A stretch of 64,000 bases of DNA from Chrysaora quinquecirrha. Its lineage: Eukaryota > Cnidaria > Scyphozoa > Semaeostomeae > Pelagiidae. Within the stretch, counting starts at the first letter, position 1; the number at the start of each line of letters is the position of its first letter. Positions 1 to 11,481 of this stretch are shown here, in pieces. The notes under the pieces are model-generated. The model saw only the letters and a program-made list of their open reading frames with translations, had not been told where the DNA came from and did not search any database. Location of the stretch: contig JACTAT010000058.1 in assembly GCA_014526335.1 (NCBI GenBank), positions 1,979,665-2,043,664 on the forward strand, given 5' to 3'. The translations under genes were made by a program, and so were the position numbers.

Positions 1-853
1 ATGAGGACCACGCCTTATTTTATTGTAAGGGAATTTTAGATTGTCTGTACAGATTTTGACCTTGATGCTCGGATTAAAAACCCAGTAAATACTGTCTTAT
101 AGTAACGCAGTATAAAACTCCATTCCTTAAATTGCTTACCCATTTAGAGTATCCGAGCTGATTTCGAAAAGAACTTTGAAATAATCTTGTGAATGATTGT
201 AATTTGCAAAATTCTTCAAACTGTTGTGATAACTCAGTGAAAAACTCTAATCCCCACCCTCAAATGCATTCCTACTTACAATTTAGCCTATGTACATACA
301 TAAGAACCTACATGCACGGGCGTAAGACCAATTTGACTGGATTAGGAGTGAAAGGTAGAATTGTTCAAAACATTGTGAACCGACGCAAAAGTACAACGAT
401 TTCCTTTTGAAATGTATTTGTTTGGATGGCCATATCTCAGCCAATGTTTGATTGTATGTGACTGATTCTGCACGTTGACGCATAATTTATCACGCTCTTT
501 CACAAAATGAAGAGCAAATTTCGAAATTCTAAAAATAGATTTTGATGACGTCACTCTTAGGTACTCTGTATGCAAAATTCCTTATCGAATGCATCTAAAC
601 TATTTCATGAAGCACATCGTTTAATCAATTCCGATATTCAATGTATAGTGGTAACATAGCTACTGCTTTGCGTTGGAAGAAGCATCGATGGAATACCACA
701 GATACAATTAACCATACACTATCACCACTTGTTGAATAGTCTTTGCCACGTATACCATCGCATCGTTTAAATGACTGGTTGATTATGATTGCTATGGCTC
801 ACCTATGCAAATAAACAAAGTATGCAGATAATTATTAAAATGAATGAACTTAC
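1..853. other. HLTF intron sequence with a dispersed repeat
   Basis: No exon was found here for the helicase segment that should follow [13 protein letters not shown], so this is probably intron. Bases about 410-560 match one arm of a foldback element at 41.65-42.0 kb. The shared blocks include GGCCATATCTCAGCCAATGT and CGCTCTTTCACAAAA. Confidence 0.5.
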
Positions 854-3800
854 CGTCCAGTTTGATAACACGGACATCGGACAAATAATCAACGTTGATT
901 TTACTTCGGATTTTTCGCCAGCTGATTTTACGCGCTGAGAGACATTGTCGAGTAACGCTGGGCCTAAAATATAAGTAGAACATTGATAAGACAAACGTCT
1001 GAGTTGCAAATTCAAAGACCAGTCGATCTCAATCGTGCCGCTCAAGCAACAAGCAGGGATGGCGTACAAGAACAAATTGGCTCTTATTCTAGTGCAAACA
1101 GGGGGCCTTGTGGAGGACTCTCGTCCCTAAGCTCCCCCATCTGATAGCACGTTTGTTAACGATAGATCTCTATTGAAGGTGCTGTGGCGTCGTGGAGTAA
1201 ACCAGCTGTGTCAGGAGCTCAGTGTGGTCAGGGTTCGAGCCCAGCCACGGTAGGGTCACAGCCAGGGTTGACGAAATGTTCTTTTTTATCAGTATATTTT
1301 CTAGACTGCAATTTTTGCAGAGCCTGCAATTTTTTCTGCGAGCAAGCGATATTTCGAGGAGTTTTGTCAGAAAACATGCGAAATTCATACAATCAGTGCA
1401 GATTTGAGCACAACAAGAAACATAGCGCAGATTATTCTAGAGTCCCCACAAAATCTTTTATGCATGGACAGAAAAACATCTAACGTTAAGAAACGTCTTT
1501 TTGAAAGCTTACTTTTTGCAACGGATGCAACTTGCTTTTTTATAATTTTTAATTCATTGTCATCATCACTGTCAGAAAAAATCGCCTGAATGTCAAGTGG
1601 GTCTTTTGGAGCTGATTCTTTCTTTACACTCGTTTTAGACTTTCTCGACTTTTTCTCTTTCTTCCTGAAGTAAAAATGATAAACGAAGAATACAATAACT
1701 ATAAAGAAAATTCTAGAAAAACAAGTAGCGTTTAGATGTTATATTGAGATTGAATATGCACAATATGTTAAAGAATCAAAGAGTTTTTAAAGAGATTTTA
1801 AAGGATTAGATGACTATAAGAGCTTCATTTTGAAAGTTTCTGGGAAGAAGAAACGTTCTGTTATCCAAGAGATGCCAAATTACAGTGCATTACCGACGTA
1901 GCTTGGGGTCAGAGCCACTCCTAAGGGCCCCCAAGTCTTTTGGGCCCTACAGGGTTCTTAAGATACTGCTTTTTGCATTTATTTATGCAAAAAGTGTTAT
2001 TATAAGCCAATATTCCCCCAGATTTTACTCTTGCCAAAATTATGTTTAACCTCTTTCAAGCTTCTTTTTAACTGAAAATGTTCTGTTCCTTGTTGATCCT
2101 TCCATTTAATAAAGTTAGGCATTCTTCTTGTGATTTCGTTATTTTTGTCTGGATTCCGGAAAATGTTTTACTTATTAAAGGGCCCTGGAGCAAAATATTC
2201 ATAAGGGCCCCAAACAGTTCCATTACACCACTGTGCCAAAACGAACCCTTTCTTGTATCTAAATAAAAGGTTCCAAAAACCGTTAAGTGCAAATAGAGAA
2301 TGACCAACTTACTTCATTTCCGACAGAAACAACTGCCTAAACTGAAACCCAGGCTGTTTTAAATCTTTTCCTTTTATCTTCTGTGGTTTAATGTATCCTT
2401 CTTTCTTCTTCTTGAACTTCAACCGAGGTCCTTCATCATCATCATGATCATTATTATCATGCTTACTTGTTCTCTTTCTTTTCTGCATCATAGGGTCATT
2501 ATCAGCAACAAGCGCAACAGAGTCAACTTCATCATCCTGAGAGTTACTAGCTGAAGGCCTTTTCTGTAATAAAGAAATTTTGAATTCTTAATTGAAGTTA
2601 TGCTTCAAGAAGTTATAAAAGACTAAGAGAGAGAGATGTTGTTGGATCATCAAGCAAGATTACCCTAGCAGCAAAAAGACTTAGCTGCAGTCATCTCATT
2701 AACCCTAACACAGGAGAGTAACAAGGTGAGTCTAGTCTGGGAAAGTCCAGCACATAGCAAAGCTTGTTACGATTACATGATCATGATTATGATGACTATG
2801 ATGATAATAGTGATGATGATGATTATTATTATGATGAGGATGATGATGTTGATGATGATGACAATGATGGAGACAATAATGATTGTAATAATAATGATGA
2901 TGATGATGATGATGATGACAATGATTATGGTGATAATAATGATGATGATGATAATAATGATGTTGATGTTGTTGACTATGGTGATTATGATGATGAGCCA
3001 TGAGGATGATCAATTTGATACTGATGTTGACTATAATGTTAATGATGATTATGATGTTGGATGTTTATGTGCACTGTTGTTTCCACAAGTGACACAGAAC
3101 AATGTTAATAAATTTGTTCAGTCATTCTTAGAAGAAAAGATTCTTACCAACACTTACCTTCTTTAACTTTGCAAACATTGGTTTTCCACCAAGATGATTA
3201 CCAAGAATCAATGAAATTGTAAGAAGTGTTTTACCTAAGCCCATATCATCAGCAAGTATGCCCCCTTTTATGCACTTGGGTTTTTCATTTCTCCATTTCA
3301 AGGTTGCTTGATTGAAATACGAACCATGCTGTTCTTGCCAAAATGGTGCCATTTCTTTGCTATTTTCACGTTTTGTCATCCAATTTAAGGCCATTTTTTG
3401 ATGAAGAAGGAGAGGAGTTCTTAATGCCTTTAAAAACAGAAAAATTTATGCATTAGAAACAGACCAAACAAAAGGCTGTTAAAGAAGATCAAAGTTATGG
3501 TTGAATACTCCAACCTAATATACTTAAAAAATAAGAAATAAGCCTGTGATTCCCATAGGCTTTCAGGCACTTTTTGTATGTGAGCCATTGGTCCATCTGA
3601 GTCCTGAGATGGTTTCGATGTCAATTTAACTATTTTGCTTTTCAGAGAAAACAAGGGTTGCAAAATGAAAAATATCAATAGCACATTCAATATTTTGAAG
3701 TGCATTAAACTTACTTCTGTTTCTTGTATAGGTACATCTTTTTCATATTCAATCATTTCTTCAAATAATTCATCCATCTTATTCATTCTCTGCAAAATAT

Positions 3801-4941
3801 CGATTGATAACCAATTATATGACAAAAAACTTTGGGAAAAAATAACCTTCTTATCTTTGTGAAATTTTATTTGCATAAATTCTGCAGCCCCTCCTCCCTT
3901 ACATATAAAAACATGCATTTTTCCTGGACCCCTGTCCCCTTATGCAAAATTCTACTCTGCTCCTAACCCCCTTTTATCACACTGATAGACTGATATATTA
4001 TGCATTTATACTGAATGAGTCATAATAAGGAGTTTTGGTTGAAATCATACCCATGTTTAGAGAATTTCAGGGCCCAAACCCACCTATATGGGCTGCACAT
4101 ACCTACAGTATACCAAAATTATACTGGGTATCCCTCCTTCACATTCTAATGTCAACACATGTTCAATTCAATAAATTCATTCAATTCACTGTGATCAATG
4201 TTTTCAACACTTTGTCCCAAGAGTGTTGTCATAAAATACTGAGCCTACCCTGGGGGGCAACTTTAGCCCTGGTAGCTTTGGATACCCTAACACAAACACA
4301 CCAATATGTGACGTCACGTTACCAACCCTTGCCTCATGTGAGGATCCTTGATGAGCAAGCCAATTCTCCCCCATGTTAGCATTTACAAAATTTTTGGATA
4401 TGTGAGGTGTCAGGTGTGTAATCTAATTTTGCTCAAACATGGTTTAATATATGTTTATTTAAAGTTTAAGTGTCATTCTTTAATCTCTAGAAGTTTACAT
4501 CAAAATAAATTCTTGCGGAACTATTTTCGCGCCAAAATGAAAGATAAACAAACGCTGACGCCACGAGGTCACCTCCTCCCTCGGTCTGGCCTTCAGGCCT
4601 TGCTTGGTATAGATATTTTACAAAACAAATTTTTAACTCACCACGGCCGGCTCAGATTGTTGAGGAAAGATTTTATCTGTTGCAGACTGGACACAGATCA
4701 TAAAATTAGAATCTCCTGTGTTTTCGGGCTTTATATAAGTATGATATTTCTTCTGCCAATTCGAAGGGCTTTCGTACATGTTGAGGAGGCCGCCATCATC
4801 GACGTTCAGGAGAGCCGGCGAGTTCTCCATTTCTGACTTTGACGAGAAAGCAGGAATCATAGTTAGAACATCTTTGTTTTCCAGTGTATTTGTTGACTCG
4901 GGATTTGAAGTTGATTCCGAAGGAAGGTCTTGATTTCCCAT
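854..4941 (-). CDS. HLTF: HLTF-like SNF2-family ATPase (5' part; 3' end beyond left edge)
   Basis: HLTF is a nuclear SNF2/RAD5-type ATPase and ubiquitin ligase acting at stalled replication forks. Six exons read on the minus strand: 4941-4642, 3789-3715, 3427-3158, 2563-2313, 1664-1513 and 963-854. All have GT/AG borders and compatible phases, giving about 386 codons. The 3427-3158 exon carries [11 protein letters not shown] and the Walker A segment [13 protein letters not shown], both very close to vertebrate HLTF. The 963-854 exon carries [13 protein letters not shown], the next helicase motif. The two exons between them encode a lysine- and acid-rich linker, as in HLTF. The remaining helicase and RING regions lie left of base 1. 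The start is the ATG at 4941-4939. The 100-residue first exon has no recognisable HIRAN domain, so the true N-terminus may differ. TTF2 is the main alternative, but the RENSKE block favours HLTF. Confidence 0.85.
1178..1280 (+). repeat. tRNA-derived SINE-like repeat, copy 1
   Basis: The stretch starts GTGCTGTGGCGTCGTGG and carries a pol III B-box-like GGTTCGAGCCC near 1233-1243. A second copy in the same orientation lies at about 61033-61165 and shares GTCAGGAGCTCAGTGTG, the B box and CCACGGTAG. Dispersed copies with an internal promoter motif suggest a tRNA-derived SINE. It sits in an HLTF intron. Confidence 0.5.
2764..3010. repeat. (GAT)n-type imperfect microsatellite
   Basis: About 240 bases of GAT/AAT/GAC triplets in an HLTF intron. 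It produces long low-complexity Asp, Met and His reading frames on both strands, which are not genes. Confidence 0.9.
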
Positions 4942-7596
4942 TGCTTTGGGGTTGTGAAAAAATCTACCTTTTCAACCGCCCGCCTTCCACAGCACTCCAG
5001 GTTTCAAGTTGCAAAAAATGTTCCTTTGACCTCTGCCTCGTTTTCGTACGTTCGATTTTCGACTTTTTTTTCGAATGAAGATCGAAGAATTGGGTTTTGG
5101 ACAATGGCGGCGATTCTCAACTTGAGCTGCAAGGCGCTAAAGAAACATATTTTAGAACGTCGAGTTAATACTGAATAAGTTGCAAAGATAAGAAAGTAAG
5201 CTAAAATCTTCATTCAATGCTTCTTTTATTTCTAACTTTTTTATCTTGTTTTGATATATAGTCGGAAATAATTCTGAGGGAGAGGGATGAGGGAAGAAAT
5301 TTTAAGGCCATGTTCGAAAGAGTACATTTAGGCCTACTATCTAATTCATTTTGGAAACGATTTGGAATAGATCTTCAAGAAAACAATCAAAGAAAACTTC
5401 TTGAAAAAAGGTTGAAAAATGCACCATGCTGCTGTGTTTTCCCTCTTAAACTTCCCGCTGTATTTTAATGCACAGAAAAACAAATTCACCAAGATGGATT
5501 TACATCAAAAATGGGTAAAAGGGGGGGCAGGAATAATATACGGGGGCTAGGGGGTGTTTTCCTTGCCCCTAAAGGTTCATTTTTCTTGTAACTGTTCTGT
5601 TGTCTTATGTTGTCTTACTTCTGCATTATGGTTGGACATAAGCTATCCAATCTAACTGATGTCTATGTGTGTCTATATGTACTTGGTACAAAAATCTGTC
5701 AAAAATATCTCAAAATGATAACATGTACTTGCCTTATTTGGATTTTAATGCAGAAATTGCAAAATCAAATATAAATCTTCATGATGATGCCATAATGTTA
5801 TAGTAATAGAACTGAGAGACAAGACACCCAATTTACCTACATTAATTCTAATGTACTGGGCAATGCTTGTACCAAGTTTCTTTTCTTCAGTTGTACAAGA
5901 AGGTAATATGATAATATCTTAGTGGGACTGCCCAAAATTACATGTTGGGCAGTCCCTATTATTTACCCTATTCAAGAACAAAAGGCCCTGCAGGATTAGG
6001 GTTAAAAACCTAGGAGTTATAATGAATGTATATCTGAATCATTAAACACTTAAGACCTTAAGACCTATGTTTCAACAGTGTAACTCAAGGTTAACAGACA
6101 ATTTTGGGGCTTTTTGCTACTTTAGATTAAGTTAACTCATGGGAACGATTCGAAACCACATTTGAACAATAATATTTTTTGCGAACCACAACACTGTGTT
6201 CATATCCACGCAATAATTGAACATATCTTTTATCTAAATTGGAACCAGAAGCGGAATTCCGAATTTCTTACCAAAAAACACGTTCATCCGTCATTGCCAT
6301 CCGGTAAATGTTCTATTTAACCCTATTTAAACTAGAAACTAAGTTGAAATGATTAAAATTTTGACGTCATTGACTTACGGATGTGATAATGTGGGAAGAT
6401 TATATTTGTACAAGAACTAGGTATCCAGGACATAGAGGAAATCTCCATGAAATCGAAGTGGGTTTCGAGATTTCTTTCTGATCATATGCGTCAATTATCC
6501 GTTATATTTGAGATAGGTGTTTAATTCAAGATGAATTCACTCTTTCATTCAAGTTAGATTTACTCTTAATCAAAGAAATCGGTGAAGCTATTTTGGTTAT
6601 ATTTTTCGAAAACGAAAACATTTCCGCGTCTGTAACGCCTTTTAGATTTAAAAGTCGCTTTCCTTCTCGAGCATGTAAGCTCCGACGATTTCACGAGTTT
6701 AATTCAAATTCGAACTATTAATTCTTATACAAAATAAACTATAATCTTGGAAAAAATATTTGGACAGGAACAAGGCCTCTTTTCCAAGGAAATCGGCCTA
6801 TTCCAGCGACTTTTTGCTTAAACAACTCCAGTGCGCTCCCCTTTACCACAAAACAATGTTGGTAGTAAACGAAGACAGCTTTAGTTCGCAGCAACAACAA
6901 CATTGCTAGAACTGCCAGAGTTTTAGAATTAAGCTACCTTGTTAGTTGCCAATTTTTAAGAAAGTTATTGAAAATTACATATCTATGCGGCAATGCTTCG
7001 ACCATAGGCAGGGGACCGTAGAGTACATTTTGTACAGTACGTTTCGATTTATTAATATTTGCTGTTCTTAAGACTTCATCTCGTGATAAATACCTATTTT
7101 TTGATTCGAATGAATAGTCATCTGGGATATTGATTTCGTTCCTCTTTCGTACTTCTAATAATGTTTTATTCAATAAATTCAAACGTTTGCCCTAAGGACA
7201 GACATTTTTATCATATCGAAGAAGTTCTGACAAAATAAGGAAGTTTATTAATTGGTGGAATTCTTCAATAATGCTTGGTTATCGGCATAGGCTTCCAAGG
7301 AATTTTCATACTATATTTGTTTCTCGAAAACAATTCTTTTTCATAACAGAATTGGTCAAATTTTTTCATGACAGCATGTCTTCGATTGAATCTTGGTGAT
7401 GATCGTAAGAAGTTTTTACCAAATACGGTAACATTCATCGCGTAAACCACAAATAAGGCTGTAGGCTTCAAAATCCAGTAGCTGAGTTGGCAGGGAGTCG
7501 GTAAGAAATGACGTAATCATGCAGTCCATGTTCTCTCCTTCGCAACCGCAATCTTGAAGTTAATACCAAATTGTTTTTTAACACGGATGAGAATAC
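4942..7596. other. Intergenic region, no convincing gene
   Basis: Upstream flank of HLTF and beyond. A 25-codon reading frame starts at 5104 in the context GACAATGGCGGCG, divergent from HLTF, but it ends at a stop without a domain. At 6934-7471 on the minus strand, two short frames of ordinary amino-acid composition are interrupted by stops and resemble no family I recognise. They could be a decayed coding relic. Nothing else is supported. Confidence 0.4.
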
Positions 7597-8155
7597 ACGC
7601 AGTTTTTTTTTATAAGCAACCGCTTATAAGAAACCAAGATGTAGAAGGCCTAAATTTTTAAGCAACTTATAGTACGACAGGAGAAAAACCTAAGCAACAT
7701 TTTAAATTTTAAATAATTTATATCACTGCAAGTAACCGAGGATTGATCAACAAAGAAGCTATTTCCATTCATTTGCGGTCAAAAACTCGCATATCAACGG
7801 AGTGTTACTCATTACGTGAAGCATTTCATTGAGGGTTCCCTTTTAACTTTCAATAAAAAGTCTCTATATGGTAACAATTACATGGTACTTCTTCACTGAT
7901 GTTCTTAATAGTATTTATTTGCTGTATACTGGGTGTTCTAGCATTATGTTGCATAAAAGCTATACGGATAACTCCTAACTCCAAATTTTGCTGTTTTTCT
8001 AGCCTTTATACTATTCTTAGGGCAAAAAACATACAGTTAAAATTAAGCAACTAATAAAAAAACTTTTGCTACTAAAAGATGGCCTCGAGAGGTCCAAAAA
8101 TAAGCAACTTTTTTAACTAGGCCGAGGCGAAGTTGCTTATAAAAAAACCTGCTTG
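7597..8155. mobile_element. TA-inserted inverted-repeat MITE (ATAAG family), copy 1
   Basis: Starts CACGCAGTTTTTTTTTATAAGC after TA and ends GCTTATAAAAAAACCTGCTTG before TA. Inside, the word AAGCAACTT recurs in both orientations. There is no protein-coding content. It belongs with copies at 10442, 24812, 42901, 47162, 49991, 51947, 58258 and 63331. Confidence 0.75.
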
Positions 8156-8157
8156 TA

Positions 8158-8400
8158 ATGCATCTTCAATTCTTCCCACCACAAAATGAAATCTTGATTG
8201 TGTGGCTTGGGAAAATCTCGGTTGGAAAATCCAAACTAAACGCTCAGCATATATTAGCAGATATATTCCGTTATTCAAAGAGCAGCATATATTTCAAAAA
8301 CAAAGTATTTGCTTCTTTGCATTACCCTCTGTGCGCTTTATATCATACCATGTAGTATGACTTTGTGGTCTAGCATCAAAGCTAAGAATTGATAAGGCCT
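8158..8400 (+). repeat. Dispersed repeat, inverted copy at 33.7-34.0 kb
   Basis: This block and 33745-33993 are reverse complements over about 240 bases. Shared stretches include ATATTAGCAGATATATTCCG, CATACCATGTAGTATGACTT and GCATCAAAGCTAAGAATTGA. The two lie 25 kb apart, so this is an interspersed repeat of unassigned class. Confidence 0.7.
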
Positions 8401-8406
8401 GCAAAG

Positions 8407-8540
8407 CAAGGGGTAATTAACTCCTTGGAAATCTCGTACACCTTTGCTGGAAGTCCTATTGTTTTCATGGAAATCCCTTGAAAATCCTTTTGTTTTAACA
8501 AAAATCTCGTACACTTCTTCGAACAGTGGAATGCCCCTCG
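8407..8540. mobile_element. Short MITE with CAAGGGG/CCCCTCG ends, copy 1
   Basis: Begins CAAGGGGTAATTAACTCCTTG and ends GGAATGCCCCTCG. It contains AATCTCGTACAC twice and TTGTTTTAACAA. Related copies are at 19580-19710 and 32129-32257. Confidence 0.6.
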
Positions 8541-9013
8541 CTGCAAAGTACCAAATGTCTCGAGCTGTTATTTGCGCGTCCCTGTTTCGGACGAAAAGTC
8601 AAATTAGCAAATGTCAGCCTCGATTTGATGTTTTGAACTTACTCTGCCACAGAGATGCTCTTAACTCTTAACTCTTGCAAAGCGTTTATTGATTAATGAT
8701 GATGATTTATCTTGGTTTCTCGGAAGAAAATTAATGCCACTTATTATAACCATATAACTTTTTGTATTATTGATACATCAAATAGTCAGTTGAATACTGT
8801 TTGACGTAGAGCGTGACAAGAGGGGCCAGTCACTGGGTGTGAGTTATATGATGTGACGTAGCATGTTACGATCTTGGAATGTTAAGGCCCTTTGTAATAT
8901 GATCTAAATATGGAGAACTGAGCCACCATAATCACAGAATAATCGAGCAACCACATCATGACCAAGGGATGACCAATACAACATCCCTAATACTTTCAAA
9001 GGGTGTGACACAT

Positions 9014-9063
9014 ATGCAAATTTCCTATTCAATCATTGTTTTACACCACACCAGACTATAAAT
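9014..9063 (+). promoter_or_regulatory. Candidate core promoter of the ShK gene: octamer plus TATA box
   Basis: A TATAAAT box lies at 9057-9063, 113 bases before the ATG at 9176. A perfect POU-type octamer, ATGCAAAT, lies at 9014-9021. Both are short motifs, and their position upstream of a signal-peptide exon is the only support. Confidence 0.4.
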
Positions 9064-9175
9064 GATCTCTACCAGCACTGTTGGTTCAAAGTAAGCAAGA
9101 CGCTAGCAAGAACAGCTTGAGAGATATTGAACACTGTCGTCGTAAACTTTTATTTCAAGTTCAATTTCTGTCAAT

Positions 9176-11450
9176 ATGAAGCAGATTCTCTTTCTTATAG
9201 CCTTGGCTTGTTGTTGCCAATCGCTATTGGCCGTTCCAGCTAAAGATGCTGATTTGGATAAAGACTTTCAGAGCATTGAAAATGGTAAGTTTATTTATCT
9301 CTATCTCGTGATTTTTATAAATCGCCAACATGTTTAATATAAGAGTATGAATACAAGGATTCTCTGTTGTGAATCAAATATCGTCGAAAAAGTCTAAAGC
9401 AACGAACAAAACCGTCACTCTCTTTGCTCTCTTTTCCTTAGAGCGATAGAACTATCTTTCTCTGTAGTACTAGTCATCATCATTGCAAAATACACTCCCT
9501 AAAGAAAAAAGGCAAACTACAGCAAGGGCCATCAAACGGCTTCAACAGAACAATATTTGTTGTCGTTTTTTTCTCAAATAGATTTGTAACCTGAGATTTT
9601 TGAAGATCGAAAAATCCCTTGTTTCCTCTATAATTCGTTGACTTTTCGGAGACTTTTCTACGTTCCTCCGTCTCGACAGAATTAGAGACAAATCGATATA
9701 TACCAGTTAGACAAGAAAGTTTAAGTGGGGTTAATACTCCAGGAGGGAACATGTTTTTTATTTGGGGACCCAAACTTTGCTGGAGTCCCCCTCGGATTCC
9801 CTACTGTCAGTTAGCTGTCATAATGATTGACGCGTCGCAGTCCTTCCGTTTTATGATAATCATATTGGGTGGGCTACGACGTGCCTTCAGTCATTCAGTC
9901 ATTCCTGCTCTTGGACACATGAGGCATCGTCAAGCTCAATCCTTTCCTTGACAATTCAGCAATTTCCCTCCCACCCGCCCTGTTATGTAGCCTTTGCCTT
10001 CTACATTACTAGCATTACTAGGCCCGTTGGACTTATTTTTGGATTTCTCTGCATTATCTTCCTGCCCTACTACTCTCTGCCTCATATCTTCCCTATTCCC
10101 GCGGCTCTTTGTCCGTGGTGACTGGTGCATTGGCCGGAAATTGTATTTCCCATCCAATCACCGATGTATAGCGGTAGGTTGGAATTCAGGCAGTTTAAGG
10201 GCCGATGCACTGACGCCCACTTCCTGAAAACATTGAAGTTATTCATCAATATTATCTTGTAAGTATCCCTCATGGTAAGTATTAACGCTTGATAACTCGA
10301 CAATCGATACCCCTTTTTCGTTTCCTTAAATAACAGTTCGTCCTCTTTTTGGAGATCGAAAGCTCTTTCACTCGCTCTTTCATCCAAAAGATTAGATTAT
10401 CACAACCGTTTTCTAAGTTGCTTTTAGAGAGTTTGATATTACACGCTTTTTTTTTACAAAGAACCACTTTATAAGTAACCTACATGTAGAAGGCCCGAAA
10501 ATTTAAAGAACTTATAAATACTTCTGAGGAGAAAATCACTGAGGAACTTTTTAATGTGGTTTACTTTTACCACCGCAAACAATCAAGAATTACCCGTATC
10601 CTTTCATTTTCAGTCAAAAATCAGATAAATTGTACGTTACGAACGAAAAAAATGTTTCCTCGACAAGTCTGTATGACAATGAGTGTACAGTTACAGAAAT
10701 TAAGAAACTTTTGAAACTATAATGGACTCAACAGAGGTCCAAAAATAAGGAACTTTAAGAACTACAGTAGGACAGTAGGCCTGTTGTCTACCGTGTGTTC
10801 ATAAAAAATATTTTCCTTCAGAAATCGAATGTTATACGCATAATACGTGTATATTAAACATAGTTAATTAAATGCTTCAGAGTTCAAATATTATTTTATA
10901 CAAGTGTTTAAAGGTTCAAATATATCCTTTTCACAAATTGCTATCAGGCAAGTTTGAGGTTAAAACTTTGATTGAGGTTTGAGGTGTGGTTTGGTGAAAA
11001 TACTGTGACTGAGAAACGTTGAAAAGGCAGATGAAGCCTTTTTCATTGCCAAGACTTTTTTGTCCCGTACAAGCTGTTTCTAATGTCTTCGTAGCGAGAG
11101 ATTCACCACGAGGTTACATGGCGATTGTAGTTGTCTCAGTTTTTCATAGATATTCATAAAACCTTTTGGAATGTACCTGTTTACTATAACTACAGGGATT
11201 TTGCTAAAAAAATAGCAACGCTGTAGCAATGTCCGAAGGACGATGGTGATGATATAGTAACGTTGAAGATGATGACAATGATGACGAATATGACGAAGAA
11301 TAAAACAAGGATGATGATAATGATGATGATGATAATGATGACGATGATGATGATGATGATGATGTTGATGATGACGATGATGATGATGATGATTATGATG
11401 ATGATGACGATGATGACTATGATGATGATTATGATGATGATGATGATGAT

Positions 11451-11481
<31 letters not shown>

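Noticed and set aside
3545..3640. Extra HLTF exon reading [15 protein letters not shown]
   Set aside because: The neighbouring exons join directly in phase and match HLTF without it, and no good donor follows.
6934..7471. Coding gene on the minus strand
   Set aside because: Two short frames are separated by stops and a frame change, and no splice signals or recognised motifs support them. Left as a possible relic only.
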